From assembly GCA_902809935.1 (NCBI GenBank), contig LR778134.1:2046001-2110000 (forward strand): a stretch of DNA of 64,000 nucleotides. The letters are read 5' to 3'. Positions within the stretch are counted from its first letter, which is position 1. Every line of letters starts with the position of its first letter. A model generated the notes under the pieces. The model was given only the letters and a program-made list of their open reading frames with translations, was not told the DNA's origin and searched no databases. The translations under genes were made by a program, and so were the position numbers. Below are positions 1 through 8,915 of this stretch, piece after piece. The DNA comes from Ruminococcaceae bacterium BL-4 (GTDB taxonomy: Bacteria; Bacillota; Clostridia; Oscillospirales; Acutalibacteraceae).

Positions 1-999
1 CTCTGCTTGTGCCGCTTCAAAATTTTTGGTCTCAACACCACTTTGAACAAACATTCCCCCCTTCATGCTATCAAAAAGGGAACTGCAGTAATAGCATAGG
101 CTCAATCTTTCACGTACATTCAGAAACAATTTACTGCTGGGGGAACCGCCAAAGACAGTATTCATCAAAGCCATTGCAGGCCATTTTGGAGACTGCAGAT
201 TGATAGCAGAGCGAAATCCCATTACAAGTTTCCCCTGTGCAACGTTCTGTTTTTCCGTCTTTTCTAGGATTTTTTCAGAAGGTGTCCTAACAATCGTATC
301 ACATGTTTCCGGTTCCCGATGAATCCCCGAAAATGCTTTTTGGAATCCGCTGCAAACAGCCTGCGGATCACAATCCCCCAAAGAGAGCAGTTCAATTTTA
401 GAGTTGCGAAGTAGTTCTTTCCATGCTGGAACAAGTTCTTCCGGGCGAAGTTCTTCTACTGCACTTCGTCCTCCAAAGCGGTCGATTCCAGCAGGTTCAT
501 CCGAAAACATCAACTTTTGGCACTGCAAAAGTGCATACATGCGTTTATCGTTATACTCTGCGTCCATGCGCTCCAATGACTGCCGTTTTTCCTGCTCAAA
601 CCCATCTTTTGGAAATAGGCCATTTGCAATCAATGGATCAAAGATCATCCCGCAAAGTACATTCGCAAGTTCATAAGAAATCTTCTCTTGCGAAAGCGCA
701 TAGCGATCTGATATTCCGGCAGCGGAAAGCGTCAACACCTGCGCATCTCCCAGTTTAGAAGCTTCTGCGGTCACTACCGAGCCGTAAAGATCCGCCATTT
801 TTTTACTCATAGCAGAAAAATCCGGGTACTTACGACTGGCACGGCTAAGCAAAAATGGAATCATTGCCGTTGCAGCCGCACGGTTCTTCTTCATCGGTAG
901 AAAAAAGTTTACAGAAATATGAAATGTTTTAAATTTAGGATCCCGAACGCCGAGAAAACGAATGCCGTTTCCAAGCGCCGTCTGTTCTAGTTCGGGCAT
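1..999 (-). CDS. M16-family peptidase-like protein, YmfF type (C-terminus cut by window edge)
   Basis: The visible 333 codons begin MPELEQTALGNGIRFLGV and have the layout of the M16 (insulinase-like) family, with the conserved segment around SKKMADLYGSVV. The zinc motif HxxEH expected near the N-terminus is absent. Catalytically inactive M16 halves such as YmfF look like this, and they pair with an active YmfH-type partner, which would lie beyond the left edge. In Bacillus, YmfF/YmfH-type proteins have been linked to EF-P modification; that role here is inference. I chose the ATG at 997-999 because GGAG lies 9 bases upstream, whereas the in-frame ATG at 1008 directly abuts the same GGAG. Family assignment is good; the exact subfamily is less sure. 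Confidence 0.8.
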   Translation of the reverse strand, partial: MPELEQTALGNGIRFLGVRDPKFKTFHISVNFFLPMKKNRAAATAMIPFLLSRASRKYPDFSAMSKKMADLYGSVVTAEASKLGDAQVLTLSAAGISDRYALSQEKISYELANVLCGMIFDPLIANGLFPKDGFEQEKRQSLERMDAEYNDKRMYALLQCQKLMFSDEPAGIDRFGGRSAVEELRPEELVPAWKELLRNSKIELLSLGDCDPQAVCSGFQKAFSGIHREPETCDTIVRTPSEKILEKTEKQNVAQGKLVMGFRSAINLQSPKWPAMALMNTVFGGSPSSKLFLNVRERLSLCYYCSSLFDSMKGGMFVQSGVETKNFEAAQAE

Positions 1000-1037
1000 A
1001 TTATTCATCTCCAATTTCGAGCCTCATTAATTTATTT

Positions 1038-1066
1038 ATTATAACACATCCTCCCCCGATAGAAAA
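1038..1066 (-). promoter_or_regulatory. sigma-A promoter for the M16 gene
   Basis: Extended -10 TGT-TATAAT (hexamer 1038-1043, minus strand) lies 17 bases from a weak -35 TTTTCT (1061-1066). It sits 39 bases upstream of the chosen start. Confidence 0.65.
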
Positions 1067-1163
1067 GAATGAATATTCTAAATATTCTATGAACTTGCAC
1101 AAAAACAACGTCATTTATACATTTAAATTTCCTCTTCTTGAAATAGCTTTTACTGTTAAATTA

Positions 1164-1172
1164 TGTTATACT
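1164..1172 (+). promoter_or_regulatory. extended -10 promoter for the EamA gene
   Basis: TGT-TATACT on the plus strand lies 17 bases upstream of the GGAGG ribosome binding site. No good -35 is present at 16-18 bases, which is common for extended -10 promoters. Confidence 0.55.
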
Positions 1173-1205
1173 AATTTGTATTTTCATTGGAGGAATTATA
1201 AATTT

Positions 1206-2102
1206 ATGCAAAATCAAAAAAGAGTGCATCTCGCTGAGTCCGGCTTATTTTTGGTCACCATCCTATGGGGGACTAGCTTTGTTATTATAAAACAAGCAAC
1301 GGCTCTGGTCGAGCCAGGATATTTACTTGGAATTCGTTTTCTTTTTGCGGCCGTCATGATGGCCTTGATCTTTCACAAAAGACTAAAACTTCTTACACTC
1401 GACTCTCTAAAATTCAGTTTCATTCTTGGCGGACTCCTTTTCTTATCTTACTATCTTCAAACCGTTGCCATAAAATACACCACTGCAGGGAAAAATGCAT
1501 TTTTAACAACGATTTATGTGATAATTGTTCCATTTTTATACTGGATCATTCGAAAAGTTCGTCCCCGTCCCGTCAATTTAATCTCTGCTTTTTTCTGTAT
1601 CATTGGAATTGCATTGATTTCTCTTTCCGGAGATTCCTTTTCTCTGAACTTCGGGGATTTTTTGACAATTCTCTGTGGCTTTTTCTTTGCGTCTCATATT
1701 GTTTTTCTAAGCATTGCTTCCAGACAATATGACCCGATTCTAATGAGCATTCTTCAATTTTTTATCGTTGGCATTCTCAGCTTTTTGGTTGCTGTTTTTA
1801 CCGAACCCGTTCCAGTATTATCACCAGCTTCTCTTTTGCCCATTTTATATCTCGCTGTTTTCTGCACGATGATTGCACTTGGACTACAGGCGGTCGGAGA
1901 AAAATACGTAAACCCTTCAAAAGCTTCTTTAATCATGTCTCTGGAATCCTTGATCGGCTGCATCAGCGGCATTGTTTTTCTCGGAGAACCTCTCACCATA
2001 AAACTGGTTGCTGGTTTTGCGATGATCTTTCTAGCCATGCTCATTTCTGAACTGCCTACTATTCTAAGTAAAACAGGTCCAGCCTCAAAAAGTGAACCTT
2101 AA
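1206..2102 (+). CDS. EamA/DMT-superfamily transporter
   Basis: A 298-residue integral membrane protein with about ten hydrophobic segments in two repeats, the usual EamA (drug/metabolite transporter) length and pattern. The first repeat opens with GLFLVTILWGTSFVIIK, the typical EamA N-terminal helix with a WG.SF motif. The second half ends in ESLIGCISGIVFLGEPLTIK, matching the conserved E..G...G...LGE signature. Substrate cannot be read from sequence; relatives export amino acids, nucleosides or drugs. The reading frame is open back to 1089, but the ATG at 1206 has GGAGGAA about 11 bases upstream and follows the promoter, so it is the likely start. A terminator shared with the convergent next gene follows directly. 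Confidence 0.85.
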   Translation: MQNQKRVHLAESGLFLVTILWGTSFVIIKQATALVEPGYLLGIRFLFAAVMMALIFHKRLKLLTLDSLKFSFILGGLLFLSYYLQTVAIKYTTAGKNAFLTTIYVIIVPFLYWIIRKVRPRPVNLISAFFCIIGIALISLSGDSFSLNFGDFLTILCGFFFASHIVFLSIASRQYDPILMSILQFFIVGILSFLVAVFTEPVPVLSPASLLPILYLAVFCTMIALGLQAVGEKYVNPSKASLIMSLESLIGCISGIVFLGEPLTIKLVAGFAMIFLAMLISELPTILSKTGPASKSEP

Positions 2103-2106
2103 AAAC

Positions 2107-2136
2107 AAAAAGCGGCTGTTTTTAAACAGCCGCTTT
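2107..2136. terminator. bidirectional rho-independent terminator
   Basis: Stem AAAGCGGCTGTTT paired with AAACAGCCGCTTT, flanked by A and T runs on both sides, between convergent genes. It ends two bases from the stop codon of the minus-strand gene. Confidence 0.9.
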
Positions 2137-2137
2137 T

Positions 2138-3316
2138 TTATTGATCTTTTTTTGAAATTGTTGGATCTCCGGGCCAATTTCGGATTCCTGTTCCAGTATA
2201 AGCCAACATAAAAAGCAGCCCTGTCTGAATCCAGAAAATCGTCACATCTGTGATTCCGTGAATCAAAACAGCGATCGTAAGGCTCACAGTCAATAATGCA
2301 ATGCCTCTATAAGCTTTTCGTTTTAGCCGTTTCCAAAGTTGTTTTACCTGGGCAATCATAAAAGTCAAAAAGGCACTACAGCCAATGATGCCATAGTTTA
2401 GCATCATGTCCAAAAAGAGATTATGGCAATGATAGGTACTGTAAGTTCCCAGTTCTTTGGAAACAATCGTATAAGCCATCGGGCCACGTCCGAGCATGGG
2501 CGTATCAAGGAACCCATGGAATGCTCCCCACCAGACATCCATTCGATTACTGGTCGTGTCATCGATACTATTGAAACGTGGGAAAAGGCTGGGAATAAAG
2601 TTGCAGGCCAAAATAAACAAAATTAAAATTGTAAGATAAATAGCTGCAATTTTATACTTTTTCTTTAAAAGCAAGAAAACCAAAACTCCGGCAGTCATAG
2701 CCGTCCATGCAGACATCGATGCACAGAGATAGAGCCCAATTAAATTGATTCCAATGACTGCTGCATAAAAGGTTCTTCCCTTTGAATTAATATCCGCACG
2801 ATAAATCGCAATAATGACAATAAATTCAATGATTGCTCCATAATAGTTTGGATTCAAAAAAAACGATTCCGGACGATATGTAGGCATTGTGCTATACTGG
2901 GATAACTTTTGATAAATGGCGAACAAGGCTGCTAAAACACTTCCAGCACAAGCGGTATCCATCATCAGATAAAACAGCGCATACGTCATAACGGAACGCA
3001 GATAAAATGCACATACATAAATCGTAAAAATTCCAAGGCAGCAGGCTATTCCTAAACGATTTCCATAATAGGCAGAAAGTAAAGCGGAGATTCCGAAGAA
3101 TCCAACCAATACCTTTCCATAAGGAACTCGTAAAACAGCCCGGCGCTGCTTTTTATGAAACAATATATAAATGCAAGACAAAATCAAAACGCCTGCCGTT
3201 ATTATATACGGAAGAAAAATGGAAGCTGTAAGGATCAATGCCAAATAGAAAACTGCGTTAGGCTGTTCAGAAACAGAACAACGTATTTTCGCAATCAGAT
3301 CCTGAATATCGACCAA
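2138..3316 (-). CDS. O-antigen ligase/polymerase-like membrane protein (Wzy_C family)
   Basis: About 392 residues with roughly ten to eleven hydrophobic segments. The long loop near the C-terminus reads GRGPMAYTIV then TYHCHNLFLDMMLNYGIIG. This H(C)HN plus G..G pattern is the hallmark of the O-antigen ligase/Wzy polymerase family, which joins or polymerises lipid-linked glycans on the outer face of the membrane. In a Gram-positive the product would be an exopolysaccharide, capsule or wall glycan; the actual polymer is unknown. The gene stands alone with its own promoter. The start is odd: the only TTG (3314-3316) abuts GGAGG with no spacer, no ATG or GTG lies nearby, and ATT at 3305-3307 is correctly spaced (9 bases). 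The true N-terminus may therefore be three codons further in. Confidence 0.8.
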   Translation of the reverse strand: MVDIQDLIAKIRCSVSEQPNAVFYLALILTASIFLPYIITAGVLILSCIYILFHKKQRRAVLRVPYGKVLVGFFGISALLSAYYGNRLGIACCLGIFTIYVCAFYLRSVMTYALFYLMMDTACAGSVLAALFAIYQKLSQYSTMPTYRPESFFLNPNYYGAIIEFIVIIAIYRADINSKGRTFYAAVIGINLIGLYLCASMSAWTAMTAGVLVFLLLKKKYKIAAIYLTILILFILACNFIPSLFPRFNSIDDTTSNRMDVWWGAFHGFLDTPMLGRGPMAYTIVSKELGTYSTYHCHNLFLDMMLNYGIIGCSAFLTFMIAQVKQLWKRLKRKAYRGIALLTVSLTIAVLIHGITDVTIFWIQTGLLFMLAYTGTGIRNWPGDPTISKKDQ

Positions 3317-3376
3317 CCTCCTTCTTCTTTGAAATATCTACGTAATTTCGCAACATTCCCATTATTCTGAAATTTT

Positions 3377-3404
3377 ATTATACCATGAACACGCCAAAAT
3401 GCAA
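3377..3404 (-). promoter_or_regulatory. sigma-A promoter for the O-antigen-ligase-like gene
   Basis: TTGCAT (3399-3404), 16-base spacer, TATAAT (3377-3382) with TGG before it, on the minus strand. Confidence 0.7.
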
Positions 3405-3503
3405 TCTTCTTCTATTTAAAAGCTTTTTATTCTTAAAATATCATTTAAATATGAACAAATTGAAAAAATATATTTGAAATTTGCAAAACACGTTTTGTTA
3501 CGG

Positions 3504-3532
3504 TTGAGATAGTCACGCAAAAATAGTATAAT
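3504..3532 (+). promoter_or_regulatory. sigma-A promoter for the P-type ATPase
   Basis: TTGAGA (3504-3509), 17-base spacer, TATAAT (3527-3532), 36 bases upstream of the start codon. Confidence 0.8.
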
Positions 3533-3568
3533 GAAAACTAATAATTTAAAGACGACAAGGAGCAACAT

Positions 3569-5953
3569 ATGGAGCACGAAAATCACACGTCGTATACAGG
3601 TGGTCTTACCTCAGCAGAAGTTCAGCAACGAATTCAAAAAGGTCTTGTTAATGGCACAGAAGATATTCAAACCAAAAGTACAAAACGGATTGTTTTCGAA
3701 AACGCAATCAACCCATTTAATATTTTGAACCTGATTTTAGGTGCTCTTGTCCTTTTTGTCGGTTCTTTTAAAAATGCGCTCTTTTTGGGCGTCATGATCT
3801 GCAATACATTTATCGGATGCTTTCAGGAAATTCGTGCAAAGAAAACAATTGACCAACTTTCTCTGATTGCATCTCCCAAAGCCCATGTAATTCGAGACGG
3901 AAAAAAGCAAAAAATTGAGATCTCAAAAATTGTCTTAGATGATTTGATGGTGCTCTCTTCAGGAAATCAAATTTGCTCTGATTCAGTTGTCATTTCCGGC
4001 GAATGTGAAGTCAACGAATCATTAATCACCGGCGAATCAGACCCAATCATAAAACAGCCAGGTGATCATCTGCTCTCTGGAAGCTTCTTAGTGTCAGGTT
4101 CCTGCCAGGCACAAGTAGAACATATCGGAAAAGATAATTATGCTGCAAGAATCACAAGCAGCGCCAAATACATCAAAAAGCCAAATTCCGAAATCATGCA
4201 GTCAATCAATCTGCTGATTAAAATCATTGGATTTATTTTATTCCCAGTGGGACTCGCCCTTTTTTACAAACAGGTTTTTATCTCCAATATTGATTTTCGC
4301 GAAAGTATCATCAGTACCGTTGCTGCTTTGATTGGAATGATTCCAGAAGGACTTGTCCTTCTGACCAGCGTTGTGCTCGCCGTCGGGATTATCCGTCTCT
4401 CTCACAAGCACGCCCTCGTGCAAGAACTCTATTCGATTGAAACGCTTGCAAGGGTTGATACGCTTTGTCTTGATAAAACCGGTACCATTACGGAAGGTAC
4501 CATGCAGGTGGACAAATTTGCACCTTTTAACGATGAAGAAACAGCGTTATTAAAAGATGCTGCTTCAGCCGTTATTCATACACTGAATGATGCAAACCCA
4601 ACATCTGCCGCAATTTCAGAATTTTGTTCCCAGCCGCCCTCATGGAATCCCGTCGTAAGCGTTCCTTTTTCTTCTGCACGCAAATGGAGCGGTGTCTCTT
4701 TTGACGGGCACGGTACTTATGTATTGGGTGCAGGTGAATTTGTATTGGGCAGCCGCTTTTCTCAAATCCGTCCTCAGGTTGAGAAGGCCTCCCAAAAAGG
4801 TCAGCGTGTGTTGGTCCTTGCTTATAGTGAAAAGCCAATCTGTAACCAGACTCTCCCGGAAGATATTGCCCCGAAAGCACTTTTCATGATCAGTGATCGA
4901 ATCCGGAAAAGTGCCAATAATACCCTGCAATATTTTGCTGATCAGGGAGTTGATTTAAAAGTAATCTCCGGAGACAATGCGATCACTGTTTCTAAAATTG
5001 CCCAGAAGGCCGGCCTTAAAAACGCCGATCAATGGGTTGACGCCACCACTTTAAAAAGTGAAGACGATGTTAGAGAAGCTGCAACAAAATATACAGTCTT
5101 TGGAAGGGTAACTCCTCAGCAAAAGCTTCAGCTTGTTCAGTCACTAAAAAGAAATGGTCACACGGTTGCAATGACAGGAGACGGTGTCAATGATGTATTG
5201 GCACTAAAAGAAAGCGACTGCAGCATTGCAATGGCTTCTGGAAGTGATGCGGCAAGAACAGTCAGTCAGATCGTTCTGATGGATTCTGATTTTGCTTCGA
5301 TGCCTTCGATCGTTGCAGAGGGCAGGCGCTCCATCAATAATCTTCAGCGCTCTTCCTCCCTATTTTTAGTAAAATCTTTTTTTAGCACCATTATTGCAAT
5401 CTGCTTTATCTTCCTCCAGACTACTTATCCGTTTGAGCCAATTCAGTTTACCCTGATTAACGCACTGACAATTGGGATTCCTTCATTCTTCCTTGCTTTG
5501 GAACCCAATAAAGAACGAATTCATGGAAAATTCATTCTCAATATTATTAAAAAATCCATTCCAGGAGCAATCACAATGGCTGCAAATATTTTGCTTCTGG
5601 TTCCGTGTGCTTCCTTTCTGGGACTCAATGCAGGTCAGCTTTCCACTCTATCTGTGATGCTAACCTGCTATACCGGATTAATGAACCTCTTTAAAGTCTG
5701 TTTCCCCTTTAATGCGATTCATACCATTTTGTTTTCTTTGATGTGTGTAGGCTTTTTGATTGCACAAATTTATTTTCAACCTCTTTTCTCTCTGGTTCCT
5801 CTTACGATTCCAATGGTGCTGCTTTTAATTCCGCTGCTGTTCTGTGCAACAGCTATGATGGTTTTCCTATCGCATTTGATCGACCGGATCATTATGCGCC
5901 CACACAAAAAAGCACACAGACAAAAAGCGCGCAGACAAAAAGCACTTCATTAA
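3569..5953 (+). CDS. cation-translocating P-type ATPase (CtpE-like, probable Ca2+ type)
   Basis: A 794-residue P-type ATPase with all core motifs. These are the actuator TGES (LITGESDP, about residue 155), the transmembrane PEGL (IPEGLVLLTS, about 260), the phosphorylation site DKTGT (about 301) and the hinge GDGVNDVLALKESD (about 537). The C-terminal half carries about six membrane segments. PEGLVLLTS, LARVDTLCLDKTGT and the length fit the CtpE-like branch, studied in mycobacteria as a calcium uptake ATPase. There is no N-terminal heavy-metal domain and no CPC motif, which argues against copper or zinc. The tail is very basic (many K/R/Q). AAGGAG is 6 bases before the ATG. The gene is monocistronic between its promoter and a terminator. 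Ion specificity remains inference. Confidence 0.85.
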   Translation: MEHENHTSYTGGLTSAEVQQRIQKGLVNGTEDIQTKSTKRIVFENAINPFNILNLILGALVLFVGSFKNALFLGVMICNTFIGCFQEIRAKKTIDQLSLIASPKAHVIRDGKKQKIEISKIVLDDLMVLSSGNQICSDSVVISGECEVNESLITGESDPIIKQPGDHLLSGSFLVSGSCQAQVEHIGKDNYAARITSSAKYIKKPNSEIMQSINLLIKIIGFILFPVGLALFYKQVFISNIDFRESIISTVAALIGMIPEGLVLLTSVVLAVGIIRLSHKHALVQELYSIETLARVDTLCLDKTGTITEGTMQVDKFAPFNDEETALLKDAASAVIHTLNDANPTSAAISEFCSQPPSWNPVVSVPFSSARKWSGVSFDGHGTYVLGAGEFVLGSRFSQIRPQVEKASQKGQRVLVLAYSEKPICNQTLPEDIAPKALFMISDRIRKSANNTLQYFADQGVDLKVISGDNAITVSKIAQKAGLKNADQWVDATTLKSEDDVREAATKYTVFGRVTPQQKLQLVQSLKRNGHTVAMTGDGVNDVLALKESDCSIAMASGSDAARTVSQIVLMDSDFASMPSIVAEGRRSINNLQRSSSLFLVKSFFSTIIAICFIFLQTTYPFEPIQFTLINALTIGIPSFFLALEPNKERIHGKFILNIIKKSIPGAITMAANILLLVPCASFLGLNAGQLSTLSVMLTCYTGLMNLFKVCFPFNAIHTILFSLMCVGFLIAQIYFQPLFSLVPLTIPMVLLLIPLLFCATAMMVFLSHLIDRIIMRPHKKAHRQKARRQKALH

Positions 5954-5974
5954 AAATTTTATAAAACCTTAAAT

Positions 5975-6018
5975 AAAAAAGCACCGACAGTTTAAAATTA
6001 TCTGTCGGCGCTTTTTTA
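5975..6018. terminator. bidirectional terminator
   Basis: Stem AAAGC-CCGACAG / CTGTCGG-GCTTTT around an AT-rich loop, between convergent genes, with T runs on both strands. Confidence 0.9.
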
Positions 6019-6882
6019 TTTCATAATTCTTGAAAAGTATGCAGCACTGCTTTCTCCCGGTGGACGAAGAAATCTGCCCAAACCAATTAGGCAATTCTCC
6101 GAATGAGTCAGAACATTCATTTTTGCTTCGCAAGTCAAAGTCGCTTTAAATCCTAATGAGCGAATGACCGGCAATGCTTCCGGACTAACAGCTCCAAAAG
6201 GATATACAAAAACATTCATGTCAACCCCAACATGTTCTTTTATCATGCTCTGCGCCTTCTGCAGATCTTTACGCAGCATCACTTGATATTCCTGCGTATT
6301 TTCAGTCTTTAATTTTTTGGCACCCAAACGTCCTTTTTGACTGTGTAGATTATAAGTATGATTTTCGATCTCCACAACTCCGCTTTGCTGCATTTCCGAA
6401 AGCTGATCCCATGTTGCATGAGAATAAGTTTTATGTCCACCATCTTTCTCACTAAAAAGCTCCGAAAAATGGGCAATCGGAGAAAGCATCATTTTCATAT
6501 TGTACTTTTTAAAAAGCGGATATGCGTACACATAGTTATTATAATATCCATCATCAAATGTAATCAAAATCGGCTTTTCCGGAAGCTCTGTGCCGTCTTT
6601 GACATAAGAAATCACATCCTGCATTGTAACCGTTGTAAAGTGCTGCTGCTGCAGATAAGTAAGGTCGTTCTCCAATGTTTTTGGGGAAACAATATATTTA
6701 CTCCTTGACGTATTATATGGAAGAATGCTGTGATACATGACAACGGGAAGATTAACACCTTTTACCGGCTGCGCCTGAACTGCCACTGCCGCAGTATGTG
6801 AAGCTCCCCAAATTAAAAGCCCCGCGGCAACTGCAAAAAGAGCAGCTAATATTCCGCGGTGAATTTTGCCAATAAAAAACAT
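6016..6882 (-). CDS. membrane-anchored polysaccharide deacetylase (NodB/CE4)
   Basis: A 288-residue protein with an N-terminal membrane segment (about residues 8-30) that acts as anchor or uncleaved signal, followed by a NodB homology domain. The motifs are VVMYHSI, the metal/acid motif TFDDGYYNN, and ENHTYNLH, which supplies the two metal-ligand histidines. YPFG and a late C-terminal segment complete the fold. CE4 enzymes remove acetyl groups from cell wall GlcNAc/MurNAc or from exopolysaccharides outside the cell. The polymer here is not determined. AGGAGGAGG precedes the ATG by about 10 bases. No obvious operon partner is present, as the next gene upstream has its own promoter. Confidence 0.88.
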   Translation of the reverse strand: MFFIGKIHRGILAALFAVAAGLLIWGASHTAAVAVQAQPVKGVNLPVVMYHSILPYNTSRSKYIVSPKTLENDLTYLQQQHFTTVTMQDVISYVKDGTELPEKPILITFDDGYYNNYVYAYPLFKKYNMKMMLSPIAHFSELFSEKDGGHKTYSHATWDQLSEMQQSGVVEIENHTYNLHSQKGRLGAKKLKTENTQEYQVMLRKDLQKAQSMIKEHVGVDMNVFVYPFGAVSPEALPVIRSLGFKATLTCEAKMNVLTHSENCLIGLGRFLRPPGESSAAYFSRIMK

Positions 6883-6955
6883 GGCACATCCGCCTCCTCC
6901 TAAAACGTACGGGGCAGATGCACCATTTATGCAATTAAATTCTAATTTATCTGTT

Positions 6956-7909
6956 TTATTCTGAAAACGATTTCATCAGTATCTCTTGAAAAAAAGAAAC
7001 GATTTTTTCAAATACCTCCTGTGAATTTGTCTCCGCTAAAACTGCATGACGCGCACCGGGATACAATTTTACCTCTACCTTCGTTTTGCCTGCACGTTGC
7101 AAATGCTTTGCTACACGCAAAGGACCTTTTCCGTTCTCTCCTATTGGATCATGGTCACCGGAACAAATCAGCATTGGAATATCAGGCACCAAGTGAAACC
7201 ACTGAGCAGAAGAAACTCTTCTCTGCAGTTCTAAGATATCCCGATATCCGGAAACTGTCAGATCGAATCCGCAAAGGGGGTCTTCCGTATACTGGTCAAC
7301 TGCCTTTTTATCTCTCGAAATCCAATCGTTTTCCGTACGATTAGGGGCAAAATGTTTATTATACTGCTGTGTGCTCAGACGCTTAAAAATAGGATCATGT
7401 GCTAAAGCGCCTTTCTTTCGAATCATATGACTCGCAAAGCGCAATTCCGCCCCACAGATAGGATTCAATACTGGGCCACAGGTCCCGATATAAACAGCTC
7501 CTGTTAGATCACTACCATAGCGTACTGTATACTCTCTTGCAAGAAGAGAGCCCATATCATGGCCAATTAAAAAATAAGGCTTTCCCGGATGCACTCCCTG
7601 CTCCATACAAGCAAGCTTATGCATATCGCCGATCAGGTTATCTGTTCCACCGGTTCCAAAATATCCATACGTACTGCCTGTAGAAACTGACTTTCCATGT
7701 CCAAGATGATCATTTATCGCCACTGCGAACCCATTTGAAGCTAAATATTTACAAAAAGGAACATATTCAAGGCTATGCTCTGCCATTCCGTGGGCAATCT
7801 GCACCACCGCACGAACATTCTCTTGTTCCTTTGGCTCAAACATTCTGACAAAAATTCGTTCGCTGTCTACGCAGGAATCAAAGGATAGCTCTCTTTCCAC
7901 AATTTTCAA
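6956..7909 (-). CDS. alpha/beta hydrolase (serine lipase/lysophospholipase-like, Hydrolase_4)
   Basis: About 317 residues. The N-terminal RAVVQIAHGMAEHSLEY carries the oxyanion HGM.EH motif of monoacylglycerol lipase-like enzymes. Next come NDHLGHGKS, the nucleophile region IGHDMGSLLAREY and a late SGDHDPIGENGKGP supplying the acid, with ARHAVLAE supplying the catalytic His. The nucleophile elbow reads G-H-D-M-G where most relatives have G-H-S-M-G, so the serine is replaced by aspartate; activity may be altered or of haloalkane-dehalogenase/epoxide-hydrolase style. The start is the TTG at 7907-7909, 8 bases after AGGAGGG. The frame is open further upstream to 7957, but a TATAAT hexamer at 7949-7954 shows that part is not transcribed. 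Confidence 0.8.
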   Translation of the reverse strand: MKIVERELSFDSCVDSERIFVRMFEPKEQENVRAVVQIAHGMAEHSLEYVPFCKYLASNGFAVAINDHLGHGKSVSTGSTYGYFGTGGTDNLIGDMHKLACMEQGVHPGKPYFLIGHDMGSLLAREYTVRYGSDLTGAVYIGTCGPVLNPICGAELRFASHMIRKKGALAHDPIFKRLSTQQYNKHFAPNRTENDWISRDKKAVDQYTEDPLCGFDLTVSGYRDILELQRRVSSAQWFHLVPDIPMLICSGDHDPIGENGKGPLRVAKHLQRAGKTKVEVKLYPGARHAVLAETNSQEVFEKIVSFFQEILMKSFSE

Positions 7910-7948
7910 AAGAAATCCCTCCTTTTGTATGAGATCTTTTTCTATTTT

Positions 7949-7954
7949 ATTATA
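7949..7954 (-). promoter_or_regulatory. -10 hexamer for the alpha/beta hydrolase
   Basis: TATAAT on the minus strand, 40 bases before the TTG start. The -35 region is poor. Confidence 0.5.
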
Positions 7955-8021
7955 CAAAAAGTTAGGAATCTATTTTTGGCGGATTTGTAAATTTTCAAAG
8001 AAATGAATGTGTCTTTCTCAT

Positions 8022-8915
8022 TTATTCGAAAGATTCCAGCCCTTCTAAGCAAAAAGAGGGAATGAATTTTTTCTGTGCAGAAGCCCGATCCTGCACAAAT
8101 CCTTCTAATCCAAGTTGGAATAAATGGGACTGTACTTTCTGATATTCACGTTCTGTAATTCTGCGATCAATCGGAGGCATCTCTCTCGCCTTTCCGCATG
8201 GCAAATACTGCGCCATTAAACTGACAAGAACCCCTTTAGGCAAATTCTCTTTCATCCAGTCAAGCGCTGCAATCGAATTTTTCGTGTGACCGGGAAGAAT
8301 CAGATGTCGGACAATCGTTCCTCGCTGCATCAACCCCTCATGGTCAATCACACACGGGCCCGTCTGACGAACCATTTCTAAAATTGCCTGACGGGCAGAT
8401 GTTACATAATTTTCCGCATTGGAAAGCTCTTTCGAGAGTGCCGGATCATCATATTTGTAGTCCGGAAGATAGATATCAATCAGTCCTTCCAACATATGCA
8501 ATGTCTCGATCGATTCATATCCACTGGAATTATAGACAACCGGAACCGGAAGTTTTCGATAAGAAAGAGCTTCTGCAACAGCCGGTGCAAAATGGCAAGC
8601 CGACACTAAATTAATATTATGCGCACCCTGATCGACCAAGTGAAAGAAAACTTCTGAAAGCTGTTTTGGCGTTAGATATTTTCCCACTTCTCTTCGAAGA
8701 CTGATCTGCTCATTCTGGCAAAAAACGCACTGAAGTGAACATCCTGTAAAAAAGACGGTCCCGCTTCCTTTTGTTCCGCTGATACATGGTTCTTCCCAAT
8801 AATGGAGTGCCGCCCTCGCAACACTTGGCATCGTCCCCATTCTGCAATACCCATTCCCGGATTTTTCCAAGCGAAGTGCGCCGCATTCTCTCGGACAAAG
8901 TCTGCAAGCATTCAT
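8022..8915 (-). CDS. radical SAM protein, PflA-like/PflX (COG1313 type)
   Basis: A 297-residue radical SAM enzyme. The cluster motif CxxxCxxC is CSLQCVFC at residues 59-66. It is preceded by an N-terminal cysteine group (C4, C7, C11, C24; MNACRLCPRECG) that may bind a further metal, as in the PflX/COG1313 family of uncharacterised PFL-activase-like proteins. The substrate is unknown. The ATG at 8913-8915 overlaps the TGA of pgeF in an ATGA arrangement, so the two are translationally coupled. The frame stays open to 9080 inside pgeF, but the extension is arginine-rich pgeF antisense-like sequence and is rejected. Confidence 0.85.
   Translation of the reverse strand: MNACRLCPRECGALRLEKSGNGYCRMGTMPSVARAALHYWEEPCISGTKGSGTVFFTGCSLQCVFCQNEQISLRREVGKYLTPKQLSEVFFHLVDQGAHNINLVSACHFAPAVAEALSYRKLPVPVVYNSSGYESIETLHMLEGLIDIYLPDYKYDDPALSKELSNAENYVTSARQAILEMVRQTGPCVIDHEGLMQRGTIVRHLILPGHTKNSIAALDWMKENLPKGVLVSLMAQYLPCGKAREMPPIDRRITEREYQKVQSHLFQLGLEGFVQDRASAQKKFIPSFCLEGLESFE

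Noticed and set aside
404-758. Two open frames on the plus strand opposite the M16 gene
   Set aside because: They lie antisense to a long, family-matching coding region and have no ribosome binding site or recognisable domain.
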